From Rhodoferax_B ferrireducens_A (GTDB lineage Bacteria > Pseudomonadota > Gammaproteobacteria > Burkholderiales > Burkholderiaceae_C), in the NCBI RefSeq assembly GCF_031458075.1, contig NZ_JAVDXT010000002.1, positions 1,178,001 through 1,242,000 of the forward strand: a stretch of 64,000 nt of DNA. Direction: 5' to 3'. Below, in pieces: positions 34,418-42,634 of the stretch. Made by a program: the position numbers and the translations under genes. The number at the start of each line of letters is the position of its first letter. Position 1 is the first letter of the stretch. Under the pieces are notes generated by a model. The model saw only the letters and a list, made by a program, of their open reading frames with translations, was not told where the DNA came from and made no database searches.

Positions 34418-35857
34418 TCAGCTCTTGGGTGCCCGTTGCAGCTTGATGTGCGCAGCCAGCCCGCCGGATGCAGTATTGGTCAGCTCAAATTCGCCCCCCA
34501 TGCGCTGGATGGCCTTGTCCACGATGGACAGGCCCAGACCGGCGCCGGTAGCGGCGGTGCGGGCAGCGTCGCCGCGGAAAAAGGGCTTGGACAGGCTGGC
34601 CAGCTGCTCGGGGTCTACGCCGCGGCCGTGGTCGCGCACCTTCAGCAGCACCCAGTCTTCACGCGACTTGGCGGCGATGTCCACCACGGCGATGCCGGTA
34701 TCGGGCGACTTGCCGTAACGGCGGGCGTTTTCCAGCAGGTTGGAGATGACGCGGCCTAGCTCGACCTCGTCAGCCAGCACCTTCAGCGGTTCTTCCACCG
34801 TCAGGTTGATGCGCATGTCTTCGTAGTCGAGCACGGCGTAGAGGCTGGATTCCAGCACGTCGTTCAGTGACACGGTGTTGAGCTTGGCATGGCCAGGGCG
34901 GGCATAGTCCAGAAACTTGTCAATGATGGCGTCCAGCTGGCCGATGTCGGCCACCATGTGTTCGCGGGCGTCGTTGTCGGCCACGCTCATTTCGGTTTCC
35001 AGCCGCAGCCGGGCCAGTGGCGTGCGCAGGTCGTGCGAAATGCCGGCCAGCATGATGACGCGGTCCTGTTCGATCTTGGCCAGCTTTTGCGCCATGCGGT
35101 TGAAGCCGATGTTGACTTCACGCACCTCGCCGGTCACGCCGCGTTCGTCCAGGTGGCTGGCATCGAAATCGCCTTCGCGCACCCGGCTGGTGGCAAACGA
35201 CAGCTGTTTCAGCGGTCGGTTGATCAGCCGCGCAATCAGCGCTGCGCCGGCCAGGGACAGCGCGCCTATGGTGCACAGCCAGATCAGCCAGGTCTTGTTG
35301 CTGGCCGGGTTGAAGCGCTCGTGGTCCAGCTGCAGCCAGTTGGCGTCGCCATTGATTTCGAAACCGACCCACAGTCCATCGACCCCATTGACGCTGCGGG
35401 CCACCACGGTGCTGGGGCCCAGAATCTTGGTCAGCTCTTCGGCAATGCTCTGGCTCAGGCTGTCGCGGTCAAACGGCAGGTGTTGGTCGGAGGGCTCGCG
35501 CGGCAGGATGCGCATGCGCTCCTGTTCGGCCATGGCCTTGATCAGCGAGACCCGGGCGATCGGGTCCGCATGCACCAGGGCGGCCCGGCTCAGGTTGACC
35601 TGCGAGGCGATTTGCTGGGCGGTCTGGATAGCGCGCGGTGTGAAGTCCAGCGCCCGCAAGGTCATCAACCAGGCCAGCATGCTGCCCATCAGCAGGGCTG
35701 CGAGCAGAAAGAATGTGCGCCAGAACAGGCTCACCACCACCATCTGGCGGGACAGATGCGACTTGCTTGGCAGCATCTCCAGCGGTGCTGGACTGGTGGC
35801 GTCAGACGGGTCGGATAGACGGCCCCGGCGGATGTGGGTGGTCTGCGACTTGCTCAA
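34418..35857 (-). CDS. Two-component sensor histidine kinase (EnvZ/RisS-like)
   Basis: A 479-residue membrane kinase. A first membrane helix lies near residues 40-65, a periplasmic sensor of about 120 residues follows, then a second helix (WLIWLCTIGALSLAGAALIA), a HAMP domain, the phospho-acceptor block GISHDLRTPLARLRLETEM, and an HATPase_c domain with N box NLLENARRYGK and G box GLGLSIVDK. The first 37 residues are a cytoplasmic tail. It starts 6 bases after the response regulator, so the two form an operon that reads towards the pigment cluster end. Confidence 0.95.
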   Translation of the reverse strand: MSKSQTTHIRRGRLSDPSDATSPAPLEMLPSKSHLSRQMVVVSLFWRTFFLLAALLMGSMLAWLMTLRALDFTPRAIQTAQQIASQVNLSRAALVHADPIARVSLIKAMAEQERMRILPREPSDQHLPFDRDSLSQSIAEELTKILGPSTVVARSVNGVDGLWVGFEINGDANWLQLDHERFNPASNKTWLIWLCTIGALSLAGAALIARLINRPLKQLSFATSRVREGDFDASHLDERGVTGEVREVNIGFNRMAQKLAKIEQDRVIMLAGISHDLRTPLARLRLETEMSVADNDAREHMVADIGQLDAIIDKFLDYARPGHAKLNTVSLNDVLESSLYAVLDYEDMRINLTVEEPLKVLADEVELGRVISNLLENARRYGKSPDTGIAVVDIAAKSREDWVLLKVRDHGRGVDPEQLASLSKPFFRGDAARTAATGAGLGLSIVDKAIQRMGGEFELTNTASGGLAAHIKLQRAPKS

Positions 35858-35863
35858 AACGGA

Positions 35864-36595
35864 TCAACCTGCTCCGTCTGGAACGAATACATAGCCTACG
35901 CCCCATACCGTCTGGATGTAGCGCGGCGCGGCAGCGTCGACTTCGACCAGCTTGCGCAGGCGGGAGACTTGCACGTCCAGGCTGCGGTCAAACGGTTCGA
36001 ACTCGCGGCCCCGGGCCAGCAGGGCCAGCTTTTCGCGCGACAGCGGCTGGCGCGGATGGCGCACCAGTGCTTTCAGCATGGCGAATTCGCCGGTGGTCAG
36101 CGGCAGCTCTTCGCCATTGCGGTTCAGGGTGCGCGAGCCGAGGTCGAAGGCAAACGGCCCAAAGTTGATGATCTCGTTGTCAATGGACGGCGCACCCGGT
36201 GCCTCCTTGGCCGGACGGCGGCGCAGCACGGCGTGGATGCGGGCCAGCAGTTCGCGTGGGTTGAAGGGTTTGCCCAGGTAATCGTCGGCGCCGACTTCCA
36301 GGCCGACAATGCGGTCAATGTCCTCGCCCTTGGCGGTCAGCATGATGATGGGGGTGCGGTCGTTGTTGGCGCGCAGGCGGCGGCAGATGCTCAGGCCGTC
36401 TTCGCCGGGCATCATCAGGTCGAGCACGATCAGATCGGCCGTGTCGCGCAGCATGATGCGGCTCAGGGCTTTGCCGTCTTCGGCCAGCATCACTTCAAAG
36501 CCTTCTTGCATGAGGTAGCGGCGCAGCAAGTCGCGGATCCGGGAGTCATCATCGACCACCAGGATTTTGTCGGGACGGTTGGCAGTCTGGTTCAT
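35864..36595 (-). CDS. OmpR-family response regulator
   Basis: A 243-residue response regulator. The receiver domain has DDD near residue 15, the phospho-Asp in VLDLMMPGEDG and Lys in GKPFNPREL. A winged-helix DNA-binding domain follows (TTGEFAMLKALVRHPRQPLS, SLDVQVSRLRKLVE, IQTVWGVGYVF). The ATG at 36595 (MNQTANRPDKI) gives the family length; the longer frame to 36760 covers the promoter. It is partnered with the following EnvZ-like kinase. Likely inputs are osmolarity or envelope state, by family only. Confidence 0.95.
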   Translation of the reverse strand: MNQTANRPDKILVVDDDSRIRDLLRRYLMQEGFEVMLAEDGKALSRIMLRDTADLIVLDLMMPGEDGLSICRRLRANNDRTPIIMLTAKGEDIDRIVGLEVGADDYLGKPFNPRELLARIHAVLRRRPAKEAPGAPSIDNEIINFGPFAFDLGSRTLNRNGEELPLTTGEFAMLKALVRHPRQPLSREKLALLARGREFEPFDRSLDVQVSRLRKLVEVDAAAPRYIQTVWGVGYVFVPDGAG

Positions 36596-36834
36596 AGTCT
36601 GTAGGCCGGTAATATGTAACAAGGAGGGATTCTGCAGTGTGTAACAGCCCAAAGCCGCGGCGATGGAGGTGTTATGACAGAATGTTACAACTTTTGCATA
36701 CTGTCTTGTGTGCTTTTTGAGGGGCTGCCGCGCTGAAAATACCAGGCTTCGGCGAACCACGGAACCCCTGTGGCAAGCTGCCGCTCTACCTCCCTGGAAC
36801 AGCTCTGTTCCGTCCCAACACCAGAAAGTTCTGC

Positions 36835-37566
36835 ATGCCCATTTTTTCCCGATTTGCTACCAAAGTAATAGCTTCCAGCGCACTGTTGGTATGCGCTAGC
36901 AGTGGTTTTTCCCAAGAGTCTTCAACCCTACAGCCACTGCGCAATGTGGTGCAGCTGGCGGCCAGCGGCGCGGTCGAGGTGCAGCAGGATTTGCTGACCG
37001 TGGTGCTGGCCACCAGCCGTGACGGCAACGATGCCGGCGTGGTGCAAACCCAGCTCAAGCTGGCCTTGGATGCCGCATTGACCGAAGCCCGCAAGGCCGC
37101 GCAAACTGGTCAGCTGGACGTGCGCACCGGTAATTTCAGCCTCTACCCGCGCTACAACAAGGACGGCAAGATCCAGGGCTGGCAGGGTACGACCGAGCTG
37201 GTGCTCGAAGGCCGCGACTTCGCCCGCATCGCCAGCACCGCCGGCAAGATCCCCAGCCTGACCTTGGGCAACGTCAGCTTCAGCCTGAGCCGGGCCCAGC
37301 GCGCCCAGGTGGAAGGCCAAGCCCAGGCCATCGCCATTGAACAGTTCAAGGCCAAAGCCAGCGACATCGCCAAGGGCTTCGGCTTTGCCGGCTACAGCCT
37401 GCGCGAAATCTCGGTGAACGCCAACGATGTGGGCGGTATGCCCCGGCCGCGCGCCATGGCCATGGAAGCCAAGATGGCCTCGGCCGACATGGCGGTGCCG
37501 GTGGAAGCCGGGCGCAGCACGGTGCAGGTGACGGTATCCGGCGCGGTGCAATTGACCAGCCCATGA
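36835..37566 (+). CDS. SIMPL (DUF541) domain periplasmic protein
   Basis: A 243-residue exported SIMPL/DUF541 protein. A signal peptide spans residues 1-26, then the domain begins at LRNVVQLAASGAVEVQQDLL. The family forms oligomeric periplasmic assemblies of poorly known role, often linked to oxidative or envelope stress. Residues about 7-26, which is nearly the whole signal peptide, are encoded by a copy of the dispersed palindromic repeat at 36855-36912, a striking case of a repeat turned into a secretion signal. It overlaps arfB by 4 bases. Confidence 0.9.
   Translation: MPIFSRFATKVIASSALLVCASSGFSQESSTLQPLRNVVQLAASGAVEVQQDLLTVVLATSRDGNDAGVVQTQLKLALDAALTEARKAAQTGQLDVRTGNFSLYPRYNKDGKIQGWQGTTELVLEGRDFARIASTAGKIPSLTLGNVSFSLSRAQRAQVEGQAQAIAIEQFKAKASDIAKGFGFAGYSLREISVNANDVGGMPRPRAMAMEAKMASADMAVPVEAGRSTVQVTVSGAVQLTSP
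36855..36912 (+). repeat. Dispersed palindromic repeat, copy 5 (encodes a signal peptide)
   Basis: GCTACCAAAGTAATAGC, then TTCCAGCGC, an 8-base loop, TATGCGCTAGCAG and GGTTTTTC. It aligns base for base with the reference copy and is read as ATKVIASSALLVCASSGFS. Confidence 0.7.
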
Positions 37567-37973
37567 TCCATTTCCGCCCGCTGCCCATCGATCCGGCCGA
37601 AGTCGAGATCACCGCGATACGGGCCCAGGGCGCGGGCGGGCAGAACGTCAACAAGGTCTCCAGCGCCGTCCATCTGCGCTTTGACATCCCGGCGTCGTCC
37701 CTGCCCGAGGATGTGAAAGAGCGGCTGCTGGCCTTGCGCGACAGCCGCATCACCCAGCAGGGCGTGCTGGTCATCAAGGCCCAGCAGACCCGCAGCCAGG
37801 ACCAGAACCGGGCCGACGCCCTGGAGCGGCTACAGGCGCTGGTCAACAGCGTGGCCCTGCCGCCGCGGGTGCGCCGCGCCACCCAGCCCACCTACGGCTC
37901 CAAGCAGCGCCGGCTGGAAGGCAAAACCCAGCGTTCTAGTACCAAGGCCTTGCGCGCCAAGGTCTTCGACTAA
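37563..37973 (+). CDS. arfB: Alternative ribosome-rescue factor B (peptidyl-tRNA hydrolase)
   Basis: A 136-residue ArfB/YaeJ protein. The catalytic GGQ lies in RAQGAGGQNVNKVSSAV (residues about 25-27), and the basic C-terminal tail (QRRLEGKTQRSSTKALRAKV) enters the empty mRNA channel. It releases peptides from ribosomes stalled on mRNA without a stop codon. The start overlaps the preceding stop. After it comes a short AT-rich island with a hairpin before the next LysR gene. Confidence 0.95.
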   Translation: MIHFRPLPIDPAEVEITAIRAQGAGGQNVNKVSSAVHLRFDIPASSLPEDVKERLLALRDSRITQQGVLVIKAQQTRSQDQNRADALERLQALVNSVALPPRVRRATQPTYGSKQRRLEGKTQRSSTKALRAKVFD

Positions 37974-38039
37974 AGCCGGCTTCGTCGTTGCGCGAGCAGC
38001 AAGTATTTTTTTTGGCTAATTATCTAAGAATATTTGTAT

Positions 38040-38063
38040 GCAATATTTTATGAAAAATATTGC
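38040..38063. promoter_or_regulatory. AT-rich perfect inverted repeat upstream of a LysR gene
   Basis: GCAATATTTT-ATGA-AAAATATTGC, with exact 10-base arms, inside a markedly AT-rich stretch (about 38010-38095) that stands out from the GC-rich surroundings. It lies about 100 bases before the LysR start and could be its autoregulatory operator or the end of the arfB transcript. Confidence 0.5.
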
Positions 38064-38159
38064 TTGTATTCAAAAAATAGTAAAAAATTTGGTCGCACGC
38101 GCTTCTCGGTGATCTCCAGCAGGTTTGGGCGACCAGCGTGGGCAGCGAGGAGACATCTG

Positions 38160-39113
38160 ATGGACCGAATTTCTGCCATGCGGGTTTTTGGCGAAGTGGT
38201 GGCGGCCGGTAGTTTTACCGCGGCTGCCGGCACATTGGGCATGTCCCGGGCCATGGTGACGCGCCATATTGCCGAGCTGGAGCACTGGCTGGGCGAGCCC
38301 TTGCTGCAGCGCACTACCCGCCGTTTGTCGCTGACCGAAGCCGGCGAGGCCTGCGTGGCGCGCAGCCATCTGCTGCTGGAGCTGGTGCACGATGTAGAGC
38401 AGGTGGTGGGCCAGCGCGACACCGAACCTTATGGACAGATCCGTGTGGCCTGCTGCTGTGCGTTCGGGCAGTCGCATCTGGCGGCGGCCCTGGCCGATTA
38501 CCTGGCCCGTCATCCGCGGGCCCGGGTCGATCTGTGGTTGGAAGATGGCCCGGTGCATCTGGTCGAAGACCGGGTCGACGTGGCCGTGCGCATAACCAAC
38601 GCGCTCGACGCCAGCCTGCAGACCCGCAAGCTGTCGGTATGCCGCTCGGTGCTGTGCGCGGCACCGGTCTATTTGCGGCGCAAAGGGGTGCCACAGGTGC
38701 TGGAAGACCTGGCGCAGCACAACTGCCTGACGGCATCACGGCTGGACACCAGCCAATGGACGTTCTACCGCAATGGTGTAGAGGCTTCGGTGCAGGTCGG
38801 CGGCAACCTTAGCGCCAACGACACCACGGCCCTGGTACAGGCGGTGCGCGCCGGCGCCGGCCTGTCGCTGCAGCCCACCTATGCGGTGGCGCCGTTGCTG
38901 CAGTCCGGCGAACTGGAGATTGTGCTGCCCGAATGGCAGCCTGCGCGCCTGGGCATTTACGCCGTCTATCTGCCGCGCCGCCACCAGCCGGCCAGCATCC
39001 GCAGCTTGCTGGACTTTCTGGCCGAACGCTTTGGGGACGAACCGGTGTGGGATAGACTGCGTGCTATTGAAAAGATAGCTTCCAGCGCAAATGGAATATA
39101 CGTCGGAGCCTGA
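38160..39113 (+). CDS. LysR-family transcriptional regulator
   Basis: A 317-residue regulator. The N-terminal helix-turn-helix reads VVAAGSFTAAAGTLGMSRAMVTRHI, of the CrgA/DmlR-like subgroup, and the effector domain follows. The ATG at 38160 (MDRISAMRVFGEV) is canonical; the upstream extension is AT-rich non-coding DNA. Its last 16 residues (AIEKIASSANGIYVGA) are encoded by a dispersed repeat, so the native C-terminus has been extended or replaced. No divergent target gene is present, so the regulon is unknown. Confidence 0.92.
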   Translation: MDRISAMRVFGEVVAAGSFTAAAGTLGMSRAMVTRHIAELEHWLGEPLLQRTTRRLSLTEAGEACVARSHLLLELVHDVEQVVGQRDTEPYGQIRVACCCAFGQSHLAAALADYLARHPRARVDLWLEDGPVHLVEDRVDVAVRITNALDASLQTRKLSVCRSVLCAAPVYLRRKGVPQVLEDLAQHNCLTASRLDTSQWTFYRNGVEASVQVGGNLSANDTTALVQAVRAGAGLSLQPTYAVAPLLQSGELEIVLPEWQPARLGIYAVYLPRRHQPASIRSLLDFLAERFGDEPVWDRLRAIEKIASSANGIYVGA

Positions 39114-39118
39114 TTTTT
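39061..39118 (+). repeat. Dispersed palindromic repeat, copy 6 (encodes a C-terminus)
   Basis: GCTATTGAAAAGATAGC, then TTCCAGCGC, GGAATATACGTCGGAGCC and TGATTTTTAT. The TGA in its right part is the stop of the LysR gene. The following mtfA gene ends at its edge. Confidence 0.75.
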
Positions 39119-39953
39119 ATAAATTTACAGCGCTGCCCGGGCGAAAGAAGCCATCCATCAGCGGCATCAGCGCCGGGAATTCTTGGGCAAAGCGGGCGCG
39201 CTGCACCCAGTAGGCCTCGCAGGCCACGGCAAAGAATTCGTCCATAGCCTCCGCCGCATACGGGTCCAGCCAGGTTGGCGCGCCGCTGAAGCGCTCTGCG
39301 ATGATGACCTGCTCGCGAAAGCCTTCGTACGCGGGCTGCAGCAGCGCATACCAGGCCGCCACCGCGGCGCGCGCCGATCGGCTGCCCAGAAAGCCCGGTG
39401 GCAGGGGCGGGCAGTAGCCCAGCTCTGCATCGTCCGCCAGGCCGCCCTGCATGGCGATCTTGTGGGCGAACTCGTGGATCACCAGGTTGGTGCCCTGCGC
39501 GGCGCTGGCGTCGGCGTGGGCCACATCGACCCAGCTCAGCACCACTGGCCCGCCCTCCATGGCTTCGCCCAGCAGGGCTTCGCGGTAGCGATGCACCACG
39601 CCGGCATCGTCCACGCTTTCGCGCCCGGCCAGCACCTCGCCAGGGTAGACGTTGATGCCGACAAAGTCACCATACCAGCCGAGTCCGCCCGGCTGCCAGC
39701 GCGTCGCCTTGCGCGGCAGGTAGAGCAGCGGCAGGCAGGCCTGGGCGGCAATCGCCAGCGCCATGCTGTCGCTGATCTGCAGGCCGTGCGCACCGTGGAA
39801 TTCTTTTTGCGCCAGGAACTGGCGGCTGAGTTCGCGCAGGTACAGCTGGTCGGGTGCTGGTAGTTCGGCCAGGAAACGGTGCCGGGCCAGCAGCGGCAGC
39901 CACAGCGCATCGGGAATCGGCGTCTGCCGTTTCGCCCGCAGCCAATCCCACAT
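39117..39953 (-). CDS. mtfA: Zinc-dependent peptidase MtfA
   Basis: A 278-residue MtfA family protein. The zinc motif is VIHEFAHKIAMQGG (HExxH), with the further metal-binding Glu expected in DEFFAVACEAYW. In enterobacteria MtfA binds the repressor Mlc and has aminopeptidase activity. The ATG at 39953 (MWDWLRAKRQ) is chosen; the frame extends much further but that part lies over lpxH. It sits 5 bases downstream of lpxH in the same direction. Confidence 0.92.
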   Translation of the reverse strand: MWDWLRAKRQTPIPDALWLPLLARHRFLAELPAPDQLYLRELSRQFLAQKEFHGAHGLQISDSMALAIAAQACLPLLYLPRKATRWQPGGLGWYGDFVGINVYPGEVLAGRESVDDAGVVHRYREALLGEAMEGGPVVLSWVDVAHADASAAQGTNLVIHEFAHKIAMQGGLADDAELGYCPPLPPGFLGSRSARAAVAAWYALLQPAYEGFREQVIIAERFSGAPTWLDPYAAEAMDEFFAVACEAYWVQRARFAQEFPALMPLMDGFFRPGSAVNL

Positions 39954-39958
39954 GCGGT

Positions 39959-40735
39959 TCAGGCCAGCGGTAGGCGCTGCACACCGGCCGCCGACAGGCG
40001 CAAGGCCTCGCCGCGCGGCGGCATGGCAGCCAGGTCCCAGTCGCTGAGCACCCAGCGTTGCAGGCCATCGCCCAGATCGTGCCGGGCCGGGCGGTGGGTG
40101 TGGCCGTGGATGAGCACCGGGGCTTGCGCGGCCTGCAGCCAGTCGCGGGCGGCAGCGGTGTCCACGTCGGCATAGATGGCGCCGCTGCGCTTGCGCTGTT
40201 CGCTCTGGCTGCGGATACCGCGCGCGATCTGCTGGCGCTCGGCCAGCGGCTTGGCCAGAAATTCGGCCTGCCACTGCGGGCTGCGCACCAGGGCGCGGAA
40301 CTGCAGGTAATCGGTATCGTCCAGGCACAGCGCGTCGCCATGGCTGAGCAGCCAGCGCTGGTCGGCGAACTGCAATACCGTGGGGTCGTCCAGCAGCGCC
40401 ACGCCGCAGGCCGCCAGGCCGGCGCGGCCGACCAGGAAGTCGCGGTTGCCGTGCATGAAGAACACCGGGCGCTGGCCGGCGGCGGCGCGCAGCACCTCCA
40501 TGCAGGCGGCGTCGAAGCCGCCGGGGTCGGCCGCCACTGCGTCGTCGCCCACCCAGACTTCAAACAGGTCGCCGAGGATGCAGACCGCGTCGGCTGGGGT
40601 ATCGGCCATGTAGCGCTGCCAGGCCGCAAAGGTGGCGGGCTCGCTGGCGACCAAGTGCAGGTCTGAAATGCAATCGACCGTGCGCCAGTGGCTGGGAGCG
40701 ATCAGCTCCGCCACCGGGGGCACGGTCGAAGTCAC
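39959..40735 (-). CDS. lpxH: UDP-2,3-diacylglucosamine diphosphatase
   Basis: A 258-residue metallophosphoesterase. The metal-binding blocks CISDLHL, GDLFEVWVGDD, GNRDFLVG and HGHTHRPA are all present and in LpxH order. It cleaves UDP-diacylglucosamine to lipid X on the inner face of the inner membrane, in lipid A synthesis. It is followed closely by mtfA and preceded by two cyclophilin genes on the same strand. Confidence 0.94.
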   Translation of the reverse strand: MTSTVPPVAELIAPSHWRTVDCISDLHLVASEPATFAAWQRYMADTPADAVCILGDLFEVWVGDDAVAADPGGFDAACMEVLRAAAGQRPVFFMHGNRDFLVGRAGLAACGVALLDDPTVLQFADQRWLLSHGDALCLDDTDYLQFRALVRSPQWQAEFLAKPLAERQQIARGIRSQSEQRKRSGAIYADVDTAAARDWLQAAQAPVLIHGHTHRPARHDLGDGLQRWVLSDWDLAAMPPRGEALRLSAAGVQRLPLA

Positions 40736-40748
40736 GAAAAAAACCGGC

Positions 40749-41255
40749 TTAGATGGCGACGGCTTTTTCGATGATCACGTCTTCAACAGGCACGTCGCCG
40801 TGGCCGCCCTTGTTGCCGGTCTTCACGGCCTTGATGGCGTCGACCACTTCAGCGCCAGAGACGACTTTGCCGAACACGGCATAGCCCCAGCCCGAAGCCG
40901 AGATGGCGGTGTGGTTCAGGAAGCCGTTGTTGGCCACGTTGATGAAGAACTGGGCGGTGGCCGAGTGCGGGTCGTTGGTACGCGCCATGGCTACCGTGTA
41001 GTTGTCGTTCTTCAGACCGTTGTTGGCTTCGTTGTCGATAGGCTTGTCCGTGCCTTTTTGCTTCATGCCGGGTTCGAAACCGCCGCCTTGCACCATGAAG
41101 CCGGGGATTACGCGGTGGAAGATGGTGTTGTCGTAGTGGCCCTTGGCCACGTAGGCCAGGAAGTTGGCGACCGACTTGGGGGCTTTTTCAGCGTCGAGTT
41201 CGAGGGTGATGACGCCACGGTTGGCGATATGGAGTTCGACTTTAGGGTTGCTCAT
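40749..41255 (-). CDS. ppiB: Cytoplasmic cyclophilin-type peptidyl-prolyl isomerase
   Basis: A 168-residue cyclophilin. The active-site FHRVIPGFMVQGGGF and AMARTNDPHSATAQFFINV are intact. It lacks a signal peptide, so it speeds proline isomerisation in the cytoplasm. The start at 41255 gives MSNPKVELHIANRG. It is the downstream member of a tandem with an exported paralog, 12 bases apart, with lpxH beyond. Confidence 0.95.
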   Translation of the reverse strand: MSNPKVELHIANRGVITLELDAEKAPKSVANFLAYVAKGHYDNTIFHRVIPGFMVQGGGFEPGMKQKGTDKPIDNEANNGLKNDNYTVAMARTNDPHSATAQFFINVANNGFLNHTAISASGWGYAVFGKVVSGAEVVDAIKAVKTGNKGGHGDVPVEDVIIEKAVAI

Positions 41256-41267
41256 GGCAAGGTTTCC

Positions 41268-41843
41268 TTAGTTAACAGAGGTAGCAGATTGGATGCTGAT
41301 GGTGGTCAGCGGGACGTTTTGGAACGGGCCTTTGTTGCCGGTAGGGGCGACACGGATCTTGTCGATCACCTCCATGCCCGACACCACTTTGCCGAACACG
41401 GTGTAGCCATAGCCGTCGGGCGAGGGCGCATTCAGGCTGGCGTTGTTCTGCACGTTGATGAAGAACTGGGCGGTGGCCGAATTCGGGTTGCCGGTGCGCG
41501 CCATGGCAATGGTGCCGCGGTCGTTCTTCAGGCCGTTGCTGGCTTCCAGCGGCACGGGTGGGCGGGTCGGCTTTTGCTGCATGTCGGCGGTGAAGCCGCC
41601 GCCTTGCACCATGAAGCCGTCCATCACGCGGTGGAAGATGGTGCCGTCATAGAACTTGTCTTTGGCGTACTGCAGGAAGTTCTCCACCGTTTTGGGTGCT
41701 TTGTCGGGGTAGACCTCGACTACAAATTCACCCATCGAGGTGCTGAACTTGACGCGGGGTGCATCGGCGGCAAAGGCGCTGCCCGCCGCCCACAGGGCGC
41801 AGCCCAGCAGCAAGGCGCGCTTGGAAATGGAGGTGATATTCAT
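41268..41843 (-). CDS. ppiA: Exported cyclophilin-type peptidyl-prolyl isomerase
   Basis: A 191-residue cyclophilin with a signal peptide (ALLLGCALWAAGSAFA, cleaved before ADAPRV). The catalytic FHRVMDGFMVQGGGF and AMARTGNPNSATAQFF are present, so it works in the periplasm. It and the next gene are paralogs in tandem, one per compartment. A TPR-protein gene lies upstream on the same strand. Confidence 0.95.
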   Translation of the reverse strand: MNITSISKRALLLGCALWAAGSAFAADAPRVKFSTSMGEFVVEVYPDKAPKTVENFLQYAKDKFYDGTIFHRVMDGFMVQGGGFTADMQQKPTRPPVPLEASNGLKNDRGTIAMARTGNPNSATAQFFINVQNNASLNAPSPDGYGYTVFGKVVSGMEVIDKIRVAPTGNKGPFQNVPLTTISIQSATSVN

Positions 41844-41914
41844 GGATGCTAGATAGATAAAAAGGACGGAAAGGCTGCCGCCAGCAGCGGCCCTAGTAAT
41901 CCCGGATAGCCGGT

Positions 41915-42451
41915 TTACTTGGTTTTAGCTGGAGCCAAAACGCTTTTCAACAAGGTCACTTTTTGCGATGCCTGCGGATTGCTGGCATTCAATTGCAGCG
42001 ATTTGCTGTACGACTGGCTGGCCAGCTTGGCGTATACGTCGCCCAGGTTCTCGTAGGCGGTGGCGTAGGCGGGGTTGATGCGTACCGCCATTTCCAGTGC
42101 GGTGCGGGCTTTGTCCAGGTCGTTCTGGCTGGCGTACAGCACAGCCAGGTTGTTGTACGGCTCGGGCAGCTCTGGGAATTCCTGGGTCAAGGCATTCAGG
42201 GTGGCGATGGCCTCGCCCGCCTGGCCATTGGCCGATTGCACGGCCGACTTCAGGAAGCGCATTTGCGGATCGCGGGGTTTGACGGCCAGGTACAGGTCGG
42301 CCTTGGCCTGGGCTTCGGCCAGCTTGCCGGTGCGCAGCAGCTGGCTGACATCGGCGTACTCATCGGCGTAGGCGGTAGCCGCGCAGGCAACCAGTGCGGT
42401 GGCCGCCAGCACGCGTAAACCTGCGGAAAAACGGGATGTCATGTGCGCCAT
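41915..42451 (-). CDS. Exported tetratricopeptide-repeat protein
   Basis: A 178-residue protein with a signal peptide (SAGLRVLAATALVACAAT, cleaved near AYA-DE) and three to four TPR helices (LYLAVKPRDPQMRFLKSAVQ, PEPYNNLAVLYASQNDLDKA, ATAYENLGDVYAKLASQSY). It should act as a periplasmic binding scaffold. The start at 42451 (MAHMTSRF) follows AAGAGG; MTSRF at 42442 is equally possible. It heads the run TPR-ppiA-ppiB-lpxH-mtfA and is divergent from cysS. Confidence 0.85.
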   Translation of the reverse strand: MAHMTSRFSAGLRVLAATALVACAATAYADEYADVSQLLRTGKLAEAQAKADLYLAVKPRDPQMRFLKSAVQSANGQAGEAIATLNALTQEFPELPEPYNNLAVLYASQNDLDKARTALEMAVRINPAYATAYENLGDVYAKLASQSYSKSLQLNASNPQASQKVTLLKSVLAPAKTK

Positions 42452-42634
42452 AAAGCCTCTTAAACAGGATGCAAAGCCATGCCCAAACGAGGGGGCGATA
42501 TACTGCGAAGGATTGTAGCCCAGGGGTCTGACGCCGCCTTCTCCACCCCTACGGCCTGAGCGGGAGACCCTGTTCGCCAACCCACTGACCACGTCCGCAG
42601 TACGCCTGAGCGTCCTGCCCAATTGCTATATTTC

